Source: Panacagrimonas sp041603235
GTDB taxonomy: Bacteria; Pseudomonadota; Gammaproteobacteria; Nevskiales; Nevskiaceae
Direction of reading: 5' to 3'
DNA length: 64,000 nt
NCBI GenBank assembly: GCA_041603235.1
Contig: JBFIES010000001.1
Location: forward strand, 682,001-746,000
The notes below the pieces were generated by a model, which made no database searches, was not told the DNA's origin, and was given only the letters and a program-made list of their open reading frames with translations. Of this stretch, positions 33,017 to 42,134 are shown piece after piece. Position 1 is the first letter of the stretch; each line of letters starts with the position of its first letter. Made by a program: the position numbers and the translations under genes.

Positions 33017-34663
33017 CTATTTGGGCACGGTCGCGTGACCGGCAGGGCCATGCACCGCCGTGACTTCGCCATCAGACAATTTCGGCGGATCGTCAAACGT
33101 GTGGTATGGCGCCGGTGAAGGAACTGTCCATTCCAGACCGTGAGAGCCTTCCCAGACGCGGTCGGTTGCCTTCTTTCCCTTGCGAGCCATGCAGGCCATC
33201 ATGTTGAAGATAAAGATGAACTGCGCAATGAAGAAGACAAAGGCGCCAATCGAGGAGATCACGTTGAAATCCGTGAACTGCACGGCGTAGTCCGGTACAC
33301 GACGCTGCATGCCGGCCAAGCCCGAGAAGTGCTGTGGGAAGAAGGTGACATTGATGAATATGGCGGACAGCCAGAAATGCACCTTGCCCCAGAACTCGTT
33401 GTACATCACGCCGGTCCATTTCGGAATCCAGTAGTACACGGCGGCAACGATAGAGAACACGGCGCCAGGCACCAGCACGTAGTGGAAGTGCGCCACCACG
33501 AAATAGGTGTCGTGGTACTGGAAGTCGACCGGTGCAATCGCGAGCATCAGGCCCGAGAAACCGCCGATGCTGAACAGAAATACGAAGGCGATAGCAAACA
33601 GCATGGGCGTTTCGAAAGTCATCGATCCGCGCCACATGGTCGCAATCCAGTTGAATACCTTCACGCCCGTCGGCACAGCGATCAGCATGGTGCTGAACAT
33701 GAAGAACAGTTCGCCGGCCAGAGGCATGCCCACGGTGAACATGTGGTGTGCCCAGACAATGAAGCTCAGGAAGGCAATGGACGCGGTGGCATACACCATC
33801 GAGTCGTAACCGAACAAGGTCTTGCGGGCGAATGTCGGGATGATCGTGGAGACCACACCGAAAGCCGGCAGAATCAGGATGTAGACCTCAGGGTGACCAA
33901 AGAACCAGAAGATGTGCTGGAACAGCACCGGGTCGCCGCCGCCGGAAGCCGTGAAGAAGCTGGTGGCAAAATACTTGTCGGTGAGCAACATGGTCACCGC
34001 ACCAGCGAGCACCGGCATCGTCGCGATCAGCAGGTAAGCCGTAATCAGCCAGGTCCAGCAGAACAGCGGCATTTTGAGCAGGGTCATGCCCGGCGTGCGC
34101 ATGTTGAGCACGGTCACCACGACGTTAATTGCGCCTGTGATTGACGAGATACCCATCAAGTGAATCGAGAAGATCAGGAAGGGAAAACCCGCTCCCGTCT
34201 GCAGGACCAGCGGTGGATACATGGTCCAGCCACCAGCGGGACCACCGCCCGGCATGAACAGGGTGGACAGCAGCATGGCGAACGCAAAAGGCAGAATCCA
34301 GAAGCCCCAGTTGTTCACACGTGGCAGTGCCATATCCGGTGCGCCGACCATCATCGGCACCATCCAGTTCGCCAAGCCGGTAAAGGCCGGCATCACACCG
34401 CCAAAGATCATGACTAGCGCATGCAGCGTCGTCATCTGATTGAAGAACTCAGGGTCAACGAACTGCAGGCCCGGTGACCATAGTTCTGCACGAATCACCA
34501 GTGACATCACGCCACCGATGAAGAACATGGTGAACGCGAAGCACAGGTAAAGCGTACCCAGATCCTTGTGGTTGGTCGTCTTGACCCAGCGCATCAGGCC
34601 CGAAGGGGGACCGTGATGGTGATCGTCATGACCATGAGCTTCGTCGTGAGCGTGCGTTGCCAT
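33017..34663 (-). CDS. coxA: Cytochrome c oxidase subunit I
   Basis: The 548-residue catalytic subunit holding haem a, haem a3 and CuB. Visible are TTLHALVMIFGGVMPAF (haem a His), WFFGHPEVYILILPAFGVVS (the His-Pro-Glu-Val-Tyr crosslink site), WAHHMFTVG (CuB histidines), and HDTYFVVAHFHYVL (haem a3 and haem a ligands). Twelve membrane segments can be followed. The N-terminus is histidine-rich (residues 4-18), as often in proteobacterial subunit I, and may hold metal. Confidence 0.98.
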   Translation of the reverse strand: MATHAHDEAHGHDDHHHGPPSGLMRWVKTTNHKDLGTLYLCFAFTMFFIGGVMSLVIRAELWSPGLQFVDPEFFNQMTTLHALVMIFGGVMPAFTGLANWMVPMMVGAPDMALPRVNNWGFWILPFAFAMLLSTLFMPGGGPAGGWTMYPPLVLQTGAGFPFLIFSIHLMGISSITGAINVVVTVLNMRTPGMTLLKMPLFCWTWLITAYLLIATMPVLAGAVTMLLTDKYFATSFFTASGGGDPVLFQHIFWFFGHPEVYILILPAFGVVSTIIPTFARKTLFGYDSMVYATASIAFLSFIVWAHHMFTVGMPLAGELFFMFSTMLIAVPTGVKVFNWIATMWRGSMTFETPMLFAIAFVFLFSIGGFSGLMLAIAPVDFQYHDTYFVVAHFHYVLVPGAVFSIVAAVYYWIPKWTGVMYNEFWGKVHFWLSAIFINVTFFPQHFSGLAGMQRRVPDYAVQFTDFNVISSIGAFVFFIAQFIFIFNMMACMARKGKKATDRVWEGSHGLEWTVPSPAPYHTFDDPPKLSDGEVTAVHGPAGHATVPK

Positions 34664-34729
34664 ATCGTTGTGTTCCTTAATCCAAGCTTGTTTCTATCGT
34701 CCAGCTCTGACCGATATTCAGATGGGGAA

Positions 34730-36022
34730 TTATTTGCCGCGCTGAGCGGCAACATCGGCAGCCTGAATCAGGCCGCTGTCATTACCCCAGGAGTTTCGAG
34801 TGTAGGTACTCACCGCCGCGATGTCGGCGTCCGACAGCTGCGGGAACGGCGGCATCAATCCTTTGCCCTTGAGAACCTGCGCAATCTGTTCGCCTGCATC
34901 GCCCTTGACCAGCGCACTGCCAACCAGTGACGGGAAGTTCGGCGGCAATCCCGTGCCGTCACCCTGATGACAGGCCGCACAATTGGATTTATAGACCTTC
35001 TCACCGGAAGCCATCAGGTCTTCCTTCGAAGCGCCGGAATCCCCAGCCGCTTCGGCCGTCGGCGTTGCTTCGGGCTCGGCTGCCGCAACTTCGGTTTCAG
35101 CTTCTGGTGCCGCCGGCTCACGAGCTGCTTCAGCTTCGACCGGAGCGGCGACCGCTTCTGGCTTGGCATCTACAGCGGCGTCAGTGGCAACCGCTGGCAT
35201 GGCCGAGGCCACTTCTTCGCCCGCTTGCTTCTTGCTCAGCCACGCGGCGTAGTCTTCCTTGGAGACGACTTCCACCACAATCGGCATGAATCCGTGGTCA
35301 CGTCCGCACAGTTCGGCGCAAACACCCCGATACGTACCGACTTCATCCACCTTGGTCCAAATTTCATTGACGTAGCCCGGGATGGCGTCTTTCTTGACCG
35401 CAAACTCCGGCACCCACCAGGCGTGAATCACGTCATTGGCCGTAATCAGGAAGCGCACCTTGGTATCCACGGGAATGACCAGAGGCTTGTCCACATTCAC
35501 CAGATAGTGCGGAACAGTGTTCGGATCAATGCCTGAACCACGCTGACGGGCGCGGTTAGAAGCCTCATCCAGTGAAGAGAAGAAGCCCACGTCTTCGCCA
35601 ATGTAATCGTAGTGCCACTTCCACTGGTAACCCGTCACCTTAACGGTCAGTTCGGCGTTGCGGGTGTCCTCCATCTTGATCAAGGTGCCAGCGGCAGGGA
35701 TGGCCATGCTGATCAGGATCACGAAGGGGATGGTGGTCCAGATGATTTCGACCAGTGTGGATTCGTGGAAGTCCGCGGGCTTCGGATGCACTGATTTACG
35801 GTGTGCAAAGACCGAATAGAACATGACGCCAAATACAACGATGGCAATCGCCACGCAGACCCAGAAAATCAACATGTGCAGGCCGTGCACTTCCCGGCTG
35901 ATCTCGCTGACGCCGACCGGAATGTTGTAGCGCTCGCCGGTATAGGCCATTGCCACACCGATGCTCGCCAGCCAGGTCGCCGCAATCATCGACAGACGCG
36001 CGCCGAGTTTCTTCATCACCAT
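34730..36022 (-). CDS. coxB: Cytochrome c oxidase subunit II with fused cytochrome c domain (caa3 type)
   Basis: A 430-residue subunit. After a signal-like helix come two membrane segments, then the CuA domain (HAWWVPEFAVKKDAIPG and GVCAELCGRDHGFMPIVV, giving the C-x3-C, His and Met ligands). A linker of roughly 65 residues rich in Ala, Glu and Pro follows, then a C-terminal cytochrome c domain with CAACH and a downstream Met in KGLMPPFPQL. This makes the oxidase a caa3 type that can take electrons from its own haem c. It begins directly after the DUF2244 gene. Confidence 0.97.
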   Translation of the reverse strand: MVMKKLGARLSMIAATWLASIGVAMAYTGERYNIPVGVSEISREVHGLHMLIFWVCVAIAIVVFGVMFYSVFAHRKSVHPKPADFHESTLVEIIWTTIPFVILISMAIPAAGTLIKMEDTRNAELTVKVTGYQWKWHYDYIGEDVGFFSSLDEASNRARQRGSGIDPNTVPHYLVNVDKPLVIPVDTKVRFLITANDVIHAWWVPEFAVKKDAIPGYVNEIWTKVDEVGTYRGVCAELCGRDHGFMPIVVEVVSKEDYAAWLSKKQAGEEVASAMPAVATDAAVDAKPEAVAAPVEAEAAREPAAPEAETEVAAAEPEATPTAEAAGDSGASKEDLMASGEKVYKSNCAACHQGDGTGLPPNFPSLVGSALVKGDAGEQIAQVLKGKGLMPPFPQLSDADIAAVSTYTRNSWGNDSGLIQAADVAAQRGK

Positions 36023-36604
36023 CTATCCATCTCCCAGTGTCTTACTTGCCGCCAATCCCGCAAATTTGTTCACAGGCGCCAAGCGCAACGACCATTGTAG
36101 CCGCGCTGCCAGCGCCTTTCTCTCGTCATCTGTCAAAAACTGTCCGATGACGACCCGATTTCCCGAGCTCGTCAGAACAAGACGACTCGTTTTGATACGT
36201 CCTTGCCCTACCCACTCCAATACCACTCGCGTCCAATAGCGCGGCATCTCAAGCTTGCTCCGCGCTCCGGTTCCCGCTTCACCAAATTCAATCGTGACCT
36301 TGTCATCCGTCAGGCTGACAACTTCACGATACCTGCTGCGCTGCATGGAATGGCGCAACGCCCATCCCAACAAACCCAGTTCCAATCCTGCAAACGGCAA
36401 CACCGGCCAGAATCCAAGCCAGGTGCAGTAGGCGGCGCATCCCCCGGTACCGAGAAAAGCCAATCCCATTACGAGCCATGCGCCCCGAACGCTCAGTGAG
36501 GCATTCGGAACCAGCACGAACCTCGTGTCATTCGATGTACTCAAGGGCGGACAGACGGCGCGCAACGGTGCGGAATTGTAATGGATGCAGACAAGCGGGC
36601 GCAA
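36023..36604 (-). CDS. DUF2244 membrane protein
   Basis: Its stop abuts the coxB start. The protein has two adjacent hydrophobic segments (GAWLVMGLAFLGTGGCAAYCTW and LPFAGLELGLLGWALRHSM), then a soluble part with SRYREVVSLTDDKVTIEFG and PRYWTRVVLEW, the DUF2244 pattern. It stands upstream of coxB as in other proteobacteria; its role is unknown. The upstream end is uncertain: the frame opens with a TTG at 36604 without a ribosome binding site, and the conserved part starts around NDTRFVLVPN (about 36535), so the true start may be downstream. Confidence 0.7.
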   Translation of the reverse strand: MRPLVCIHYNSAPLRAVCPPLSTSNDTRFVLVPNASLSVRGAWLVMGLAFLGTGGCAAYCTWLGFWPVLPFAGLELGLLGWALRHSMQRSRYREVVSLTDDKVTIEFGEAGTGARSKLEMPRYWTRVVLEWVGQGRIKTSRLVLTSSGNRVVIGQFLTDDERKALAARLQWSLRLAPVNKFAGLAASKTLGDG

Positions 36605-36624
36605 AGAACTTCGCGCAAAAATAA

Positions 36625-37317
36625 TCAGTTGGCCGCTTTCATGCGGATAAGACCGCGCAACTTGTTGAACTCGGGGTCCAGGCGCATCCGTCTCGGACCG
36701 ACCCTACCGAGCAGCGGCGCGGGCAATCTGCTCGCAATTTCGTGAATGTTCTCGTCAAGGCGCGGTTGCCGCGGGCTCAATTCACAGGCCACCCAGCCGA
36801 GCAGTCGATTGCGCCGCACAATGGATTCCGCGCTCAACAGCGCATGATTGATGGCTCCAAGGCGCATGCCAACCACCAGAATCACCGGCCATTCATGGCT
36901 CGCGGCCCAATCGGCAAAAGTGGATCGGGCATTGAGCGGCACTGCCCAGCCACCGGCCCCCTCAATCAGCAACAACGAATATTGACGCTCCAGCTTGCGG
37001 TGGGCGGCATTGAGCGTGCGCAGATCGATGCTTCGCCGCGCTTCTTTCGCGGCCAGGTGCGGCGCGATGGCAGGGGCAAATGCATAAGGATTGATGGATG
37101 CATAGTCTTGGCCATCACCTGCAGCAGCCTGCAGTGCCAGAGCGTCTTCGTTACGAAGACCATGCCGGGTTTGTCGGCATCCCGACGCTACGGGCTTGAA
37201 GCCGCTGCAGGACACCCCGGCGGCGCGCGCTGCACGGAGCAAGCCAGAGGCCACACGAGTCTTGCCGACGCCGGTGTCAGTTCCGGTGATAAAAATGCTC
37301 TGGCAGTCGACGCTCAT
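36625..37317 (-). CDS. bioD: Dethiobiotin synthetase
   Basis: ATP-dependent ring closure of 7,8-diaminopelargonic acid with CO2 to dethiobiotin. The start at 37317 gives 230 residues and overlaps the bioF stop by ATGA. The P-loop is FITGTDTGVGKTRVASGLL, followed by FKPVASG and IEGAGGWAVPLN, typical of BioD. It is the last gene of the bioB-bioF-bioD order seen here; bioA, bioC and bioH are not in the window. Confidence 0.94.
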   Translation of the reverse strand: MSVDCQSIFITGTDTGVGKTRVASGLLRAARAAGVSCSGFKPVASGCRQTRHGLRNEDALALQAAAGDGQDYASINPYAFAPAIAPHLAAKEARRSIDLRTLNAAHRKLERQYSLLLIEGAGGWAVPLNARSTFADWAASHEWPVILVVGMRLGAINHALLSAESIVRRNRLLGWVACELSPRQPRLDENIHEIASRLPAPLLGRVGPRRMRLDPEFNKLRGLIRMKAAN

Positions 37318-38528
37318 GCTGCCAGGCACTTGGCTCGATTCAGACCTGTCTCGGACAAAGCGCTCAACAATCGATCAATTTGCTCATCAGAGTGGTCCGC
37401 GGACAGCGTAATTCGCAGACGCGAGCCTCCTGCCGGCACGGTGGGAGGCCGTATGCCGGCCACCCAGATGCCTTTTTCGAACAGGGTCCGGGAAACCGCC
37501 ATCGTTTGGGCTGCATCACCAATGATCAGTGGAACGATGGGGACAAGGGCATTTGGCTTTGCCTGCTCGTTCTGAGCAGACAACAAACCCAATTGCCTGG
37601 CGCCGGTCATGAGGCGGCGCACATTCTGCTGCAAGCGTGAACGACGCTCTGGTTCACTCTGAATAATTTGCAAGGAACAACGCGCCGCTGCGGCGATAGC
37701 CGGTGGAGGCGCTGTCGAGAAAACCCAGCTGCGCGCTCGCTGGATCAGAAACTCAATCAGGTCCTCGCTCCCGGCGACGAAAGCACCCGACGCACCAAGC
37801 GATTTGCCCAGTGTCGCGACATAAATATCTGGCTTGATGTTCTGCACCTCGACAGCCCCGCGGCCATGCTCGCCGAGCACGCCGAAACCGTGCGCATCAT
37901 CCACCATCAAACTGACATTGTTCTGCGCACACAACGCGGCCAGTTGCGGCAATGGCGCGATATCGCCATCCATGCTGAAAACGGCGTCGGTTGCCAGCAA
38001 GCGCAACTGTTCCGGGTGTTCCGGCTCACGATCTCGGCTCAGTGCCTCGGCAAACGCTGAAACATTTGCGTGGGGGATTCGCTCATAACGTGCGCCACTC
38101 AACCGACCGCCATCAATGAGTGAGGCATGGTTGAGCTCGTCCGCGATCAGAACGTCCTTCTTTCCCAGCAGCGCTTTGAGAACACCACAATTGGCCGCCC
38201 AACCAGAGGAAAAAAGCAACGCACGAGGATATCCCGTGAACGCTGCGAGCTCTTCTTCCAGTGCGCGATGTTCTGCGTTGTAGCCACTGATCAACGCGGA
38301 AGCAGTACTGCCGGTTCCGGATGTTGCCAGCGCCCGTTGCGCCGCTTGCGAAACCCGCGGATCGCCAGCAAGGCCAAGGTAGTCGTTACTGCAAAAATTG
38401 AGACATTCGCGGCCGTCTACCGAAATCAGCGTGCCATGTTGCCCGCTGATGATGCGGCGAACGCGGTACAAATCCTCACGCTCTATACGCTGCAGACTCT
38501 GCGAAAGGCGATCGTGCAGAACACTCAC
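37314..38528 (-). CDS. bioF: 8-amino-7-oxononanoate synthase
   Basis: PLP enzyme condensing pimeloyl-thioester with L-alanine. The 404-residue protein has NFCSNDYLGLAGDPRV, the SGWAANCG segment, DDAHGFGVLGEHGRG and the PLP-lysine segment YVATLGKSLGASGAF. It lies 15 bases after bioB and overlaps bioD downstream, so the three form one operon. Confidence 0.95.
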   Translation of the reverse strand: MSVLHDRLSQSLQRIEREDLYRVRRIISGQHGTLISVDGRECLNFCSNDYLGLAGDPRVSQAAQRALATSGTGSTASALISGYNAEHRALEEELAAFTGYPRALLFSSGWAANCGVLKALLGKKDVLIADELNHASLIDGGRLSGARYERIPHANVSAFAEALSRDREPEHPEQLRLLATDAVFSMDGDIAPLPQLAALCAQNNVSLMVDDAHGFGVLGEHGRGAVEVQNIKPDIYVATLGKSLGASGAFVAGSEDLIEFLIQRARSWVFSTAPPPAIAAAARCSLQIIQSEPERRSRLQQNVRRLMTGARQLGLLSAQNEQAKPNALVPIVPLIIGDAAQTMAVSRTLFEKGIWVAGIRPPTVPAGGSRLRITLSADHSDEQIDRLLSALSETGLNRAKCLAA

Positions 38529-38543
38529 GAATCAGCCGCTCGA

Positions 38544-39608
38544 TCAGCAGCCGACGTCAGCACTCACCGCGGTATCGCTGGAGGGCGGTGCGTCCATTTC
38601 CTTTCTGCATTCCGCAGCGCCCTGCACCTGAATGCCCAGACGCGCGAACAAAGCACGATCTTTTGCATTCTGCGGATTCTCAGTGGTCAGCAATTTCTCG
38701 CCGTAGAAAATGGAATTGGCGCCGGCCAGAAAGCATAGGGCCTGGGTCTCGTCATTCATCTCCGTACGGCCCGCAGACAGGCGAACAGCAGCCTTGGGCA
38801 TCATGATGCGCGCGACCGCGATCTGGCGGATGAAGTCGAAGCTATCAAGCGCATCGACACCCTTGAGCGGCGTGCCGGATACCTGCACCAGATTGTTGAT
38901 GGGAACGCTGTCCGGATGCTCTGGCAGATTGGCCAGCTGGCGAAGCAACTCGGCACGATCCTCTGCCTGTTCGCCCATGCCCACTATGCCACCGCAGCAG
39001 GTCTTCATGCCGGCTTCGCGAACGTGCTCGAGCGTGTCCAGACGATCCTGGTAGGTGCGTGTGGAAATGATTTTTCCGTAGTACTCAGGCGAGGTATCCA
39101 GATTGTGGTTGTAGTAATCCAGTCCGGCGTCGGCGAGGCGCTCTGCCTGATGCTTCTTGAGCATGCCCAGTGTCATGCAGGTTTCCATGCCGAGTTTGCC
39201 AACCTCGCGGACCATGACTTCGACCTTCTCAATGTCTCGGTCTTTGGGCGAGCGCCATGCCGCGCCCATGCAAAAACGCGTGGCGCCATTGGCCTTGGCC
39301 TCGCGTGCGGCCTCAAGCACCGACTCGACTTCCATCAGCGGTTCTTTCTTCAGACCCGTTTCGAAACGGACGGACTGAGGGCAGTAACCACAATCTTCAG
39401 GACAGGCGCCCGTCTTGATCGAGAGCAAGGATGAGAGCTGGACGGTATTCGGTGCATGGTGCTGGCGATGCACCCGCTGCGCTTCGAAAACAAGATCATT
39501 GAAGGGCAGCGCAAACAGGGCTTCAACTTCCTCGCGAGTCCAGTCATGTCGAATGACGGCCGCGGCGGAACCCGGATCAATGTGCATATTCATCGAATAA
39601 TCGCTCAC
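38544..39608 (-). CDS. bioB: Biotin synthase
   Basis: Radical SAM enzyme inserting sulfur into dethiobiotin. The [4Fe-4S] motif is Cys69-x3-Cys73-x2-Cys76 in KTGACPEDCGYCPQS, followed by GAAWRSPKDRD and YYNHNLDTSPEYY. At 354 residues it has the normal length plus a short C-terminal tail. A possible promoter is TTGACA (complement of 39691-39696) with a weak -10 (GAAACT) 17 bases on; no clear BirA operator was found. Confidence 0.96.
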   Translation of the reverse strand: MSDYSMNMHIDPGSAAAVIRHDWTREEVEALFALPFNDLVFEAQRVHRQHHAPNTVQLSSLLSIKTGACPEDCGYCPQSVRFETGLKKEPLMEVESVLEAAREAKANGATRFCMGAAWRSPKDRDIEKVEVMVREVGKLGMETCMTLGMLKKHQAERLADAGLDYYNHNLDTSPEYYGKIISTRTYQDRLDTLEHVREAGMKTCCGGIVGMGEQAEDRAELLRQLANLPEHPDSVPINNLVQVSGTPLKGVDALDSFDFIRQIAVARIMMPKAAVRLSAGRTEMNDETQALCFLAGANSIFYGEKLLTTENPQNAKDRALFARLGIQVQGAAECRKEMDAPPSSDTAVSADVGC

Positions 39609-39703
39609 TTATATATTTATTTGCTCAGGAGCTTGCTCAAAATCTGGAACAAGACCAATGTCGTGACAGTTTCCAAGCGAGGCTCAAGGCTGTCAACTTA
39701 ATC

Positions 39704-40396
39704 ATGCGCTCATGGGTTGACCAATTTATTGGCCTGCTGGCGCCGAGCCAATGCGCGTTCTGCGGCTGCCAATGTGAGAGCGCGGCTTGCTGCCAAGCCT
39801 GCAGCGAGGACCTTCCCTGGAATCAGACCGCTTGCCCGTCCTGCGCCCAACCGCTGCGCCTAAGCGTCCTCTGCGCAACCTGCCTCAAGCGACCGCCCAG
39901 CTTCGACTCCGCGTGGACAGCCTTCGTACACCTGGACCCCGTGCGCCGCTGCGTGCACCAGCTCAAATACGGCGCGCGCTTTTCGCAAGCAAGAAGCATG
40001 GGCCACCTCATGGCAGCTAGCTTGAAGCAAACACGTTCTTCCGCCCTGCCCGACCTGATCATCCCGGTCCCGATTGCGCGCAAGAAGCTGTTCCTGCGCG
40101 GCTACAACCAGAGCGTTGAGCTGGCCCGCCGCCTGAGCAGGCCTCTCGATATAGAACTGGATACTCAGTCCGCCAAGTTGGCGCGCAACCCGGAGGAGCA
40201 GATCGGACAAAGCGCTGCACAGCGCCGACGCAATCTGCGCGGTGCTTTTCGCATCGATCGAGACTTGAGCGGACTGCATGTCGCCCTGCTGGACGATGTG
40301 ATGACCACAGGCGCTACGCTGGATGCACTTGCCCGTGCTGCCCGCAAGGCGGGCGCTCGTAAAGTGGAAGCCTGGGCGCTAGCGCGGGCACCCTGA
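39704..40396 (+). CDS. comF: ComF family phosphoribosyltransferase-like protein
   Basis: A 230-residue protein with an N-terminal double zinc-finger region (QCAFCGCQCESAACCQACSEDLP, then CPSCAQPL and CATCLKRPP) and a C-terminal phosphoribosyltransferase fold, with the PRPP motif VALLDDVMTTGATLDALA. ComF takes part in DNA uptake in competent bacteria, at the inner face of the membrane; many non-competent bacteria keep it with an unknown role. It is divergent from bioB, a common gammaproteobacterial arrangement. Confidence 0.93.
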   Translation: MRSWVDQFIGLLAPSQCAFCGCQCESAACCQACSEDLPWNQTACPSCAQPLRLSVLCATCLKRPPSFDSAWTAFVHLDPVRRCVHQLKYGARFSQARSMGHLMAASLKQTRSSALPDLIIPVPIARKKLFLRGYNQSVELARRLSRPLDIELDTQSAKLARNPEEQIGQSAAQRRRNLRGAFRIDRDLSGLHVALLDDVMTTGATLDALARAARKAGARKVEAWALARAP

Positions 40397-40452
40397 ATAC
40401 CCGGCTTGGATCCCCGCCTGGCCGCGAGCTGCAGCGGCCGACCCAACGCTCA

Positions 40453-40869
40453 TTAGCGTCCGATCTTGCCCAACCCCTTCCCGATTGCGATGGTCAGCAC
40501 GCGCTTGATAACCGACCCAAGTACCGGAACGCCCATGTCGTATTCGATATCCCAGATCACTTCTGTTGCCTGGTCGCCCTGGGAAGAGAAGGCCACGGTG
40601 CCTCGATGATTCTTGAGCGGCGAACCCCGCGTGATCTTGTATTCGATCAGGGCATTGGGCTCTATCGCAGTCACCGTCTCATCAAAATCAATGGGCCAGA
40701 AGGCCATTTTGCGAACGGAACCCAATCCATTGACCGAGTCTTCTCCATCACGAACGCGCTTGACCGGAAGGCCAAGAATCGGCCCCAGACGATTGTGGTC
40801 AGACAGGATCGCAAACGTTTCTTCAACCGGCAGAGGTATAACTTTGCGGATATTGATGGCGTAGGACAT
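40453..40869 (-). CDS. SRPBCC (START-like) family protein
   Basis: A 138-residue protein that begins MSYAINIRKVIPLPVEETFAILSDHNRLGPIL, the usual strand-helix opening of polyketide cyclase/CoxG-like proteins in the SRPBCC superfamily. It ends with the long C-terminal helix SVIKRVLTIAIGKGLGKIGR. The fold holds a hydrophobic ligand. It is 44 bases downstream of the acyl-CoA dehydrogenase pair and a similar protein lies upstream of them, which suggests a lipid-related unit. The ligand is unknown. Confidence 0.75.
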   Translation of the reverse strand: MSYAINIRKVIPLPVEETFAILSDHNRLGPILGLPVKRVRDGEDSVNGLGSVRKMAFWPIDFDETVTAIEPNALIEYKITRGSPLKNHRGTVAFSSQGDQATEVIWDIEYDMGVPVLGSVIKRVLTIAIGKGLGKIGR

Positions 40870-40913
40870 GTTGATAGGCGATCGGCTAGAGGTGAAAGTG
40901 AGATGCAGGCAGG

Positions 40914-42134
40914 TTACTTCAATTCTGCTGACGATTTACCCAGCAAGCGGCGCGCCACGATCAGCAGCTGAATCTGCTGGGTGCCTTCGAAAATGTCGAG
41001 AATCTTGGCATCGCGCGCCCATTTTTCCAGCAGGCCAAAACTGTGCTCGCCCTCGGCGTAGCCCAGGCTACCAGCGAGCTCGACACACTTAAGCGCAACG
41101 CGGGTTGCCGTTCGACCTGCCTTGGCCTTGGCCATACTTGCCTGCAGGGAATTGGGCTTGCGGTTATCTGCCATCCAGGCGGCCTGCAAGGTCAGCAGCC
41201 GGGCCGCCTCGAAGTCGGCCTGCATGCGAATCAATTCTGCCGCCGCAGCGCTTTGCGAATTGGGCGGCTTCAGGTAATCAATTCTGACGCCTGCGTTTTT
41301 CAGTAATTTTTCTGATTCTTCCAGGCAAGCGCGCGTCACACCCAGCGCCATCGCCGCCACCAAGGGCCGCGTGTTGTCGAAAGTCTGCATGACGCCGGCG
41401 AAGCCTTTTTCGACGTTGATCTCCGGGTCTCCCAGCAGATTCTCCGCCGGTACGCGGCAGTCCTTGAGAATAAATGCCGCCGTGTCTGAGGCGCGGATAC
41501 CGAGCTTGTGCTCCAGACGAACCAGTTCAAAACCGGGCGTATCCTTTTCCACGACGAAGCTCTTGATCGCCGCACGGCCAAGGGATTTGTCCAGGGTTGC
41601 CCACACCACAACCAGTTCGGCGCGCTCACCAGCGGTGACATATATTTTTTCGCCGTTGAGGACGTAGTCGTCGCCGTCCTTGACCGCAGTGGTTCGGATT
41701 GCCGCCGAATCCGAGCCACAGCCGGGTTCGGTGATGGCCATGGCAGCCCAGCGCCCCTTGAAGCGCGCAAGCTGTTCTTCATTGGCCACGCTGGCAATTG
41801 CAGAATTACCCAGCCCCTGTCGCGGCATCGACAGCAACAAACCCACATCACCCCAGCACAACTCCATGGCGCCCAGCACCGTGGAAAGATTAGACCCGTT
41901 GCGATTGCCTTCACCGCTGACCACGTCACGCCGAACCCCGGCAGCACCGGCGCCGGAATTTCCACCGGCAGCGGTCATGCCATCCAGCAATGCCGCGAGC
42001 GTATCGAGCTCCTTGGGATAGCGATGTTCGTCGCGATCGTACTTGCGCGAATTGGGGCGAAATATCTCGCGTGCGACCTGGTTGGCCTGATCGATCAGCC
42101 CGGAGAACTTGCGTGGAGTTTCGAGATTGATCAT
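40914..42134 (-). CDS. Acyl-CoA dehydrogenase (first of a pair)
   Basis: A 406-residue FAD-dependent dehydrogenase. Visible are AITEPGCGSDSAAIRTTA (flavin-binding loop), LNGEKIYVTAGERAE, GIRASDTAAFILKDCRVPAENLLG, and the C-terminal LDIFEGTQQIQLLIVARRLLG with the catalytic glutamate. Its start overlaps the upstream dehydrogenase stop by one base (TGATG), so the two are coupled and may form a heteromeric enzyme. A steroid, branched or long-chain acyl-CoA substrate is possible but not shown. Confidence 0.9.
   Translation of the reverse strand: MINLETPRKFSGLIDQANQVAREIFRPNSRKYDRDEHRYPKELDTLAALLDGMTAAGGNSGAGAAGVRRDVVSGEGNRNGSNLSTVLGAMELCWGDVGLLLSMPRQGLGNSAIASVANEEQLARFKGRWAAMAITEPGCGSDSAAIRTTAVKDGDDYVLNGEKIYVTAGERAELVVVWATLDKSLGRAAIKSFVVEKDTPGFELVRLEHKLGIRASDTAAFILKDCRVPAENLLGDPEINVEKGFAGVMQTFDNTRPLVAAMALGVTRACLEESEKLLKNAGVRIDYLKPPNSQSAAAAELIRMQADFEAARLLTLQAAWMADNRKPNSLQASMAKAKAGRTATRVALKCVELAGSLGYAEGEHSFGLLEKWARDAKILDIFEGTQQIQLLIVARRLLGKSSAELK

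Noticed and set aside
39664..39695. TGACAG-N20-CTGTCA inverted repeat between bioB and comF, considered as a BirA operator
   Set aside because: The half-sites do not match the BirA TTGTAAAC/GTTTACAA pattern and the spacing is wrong; six-base arms 20 bases apart are weak evidence.
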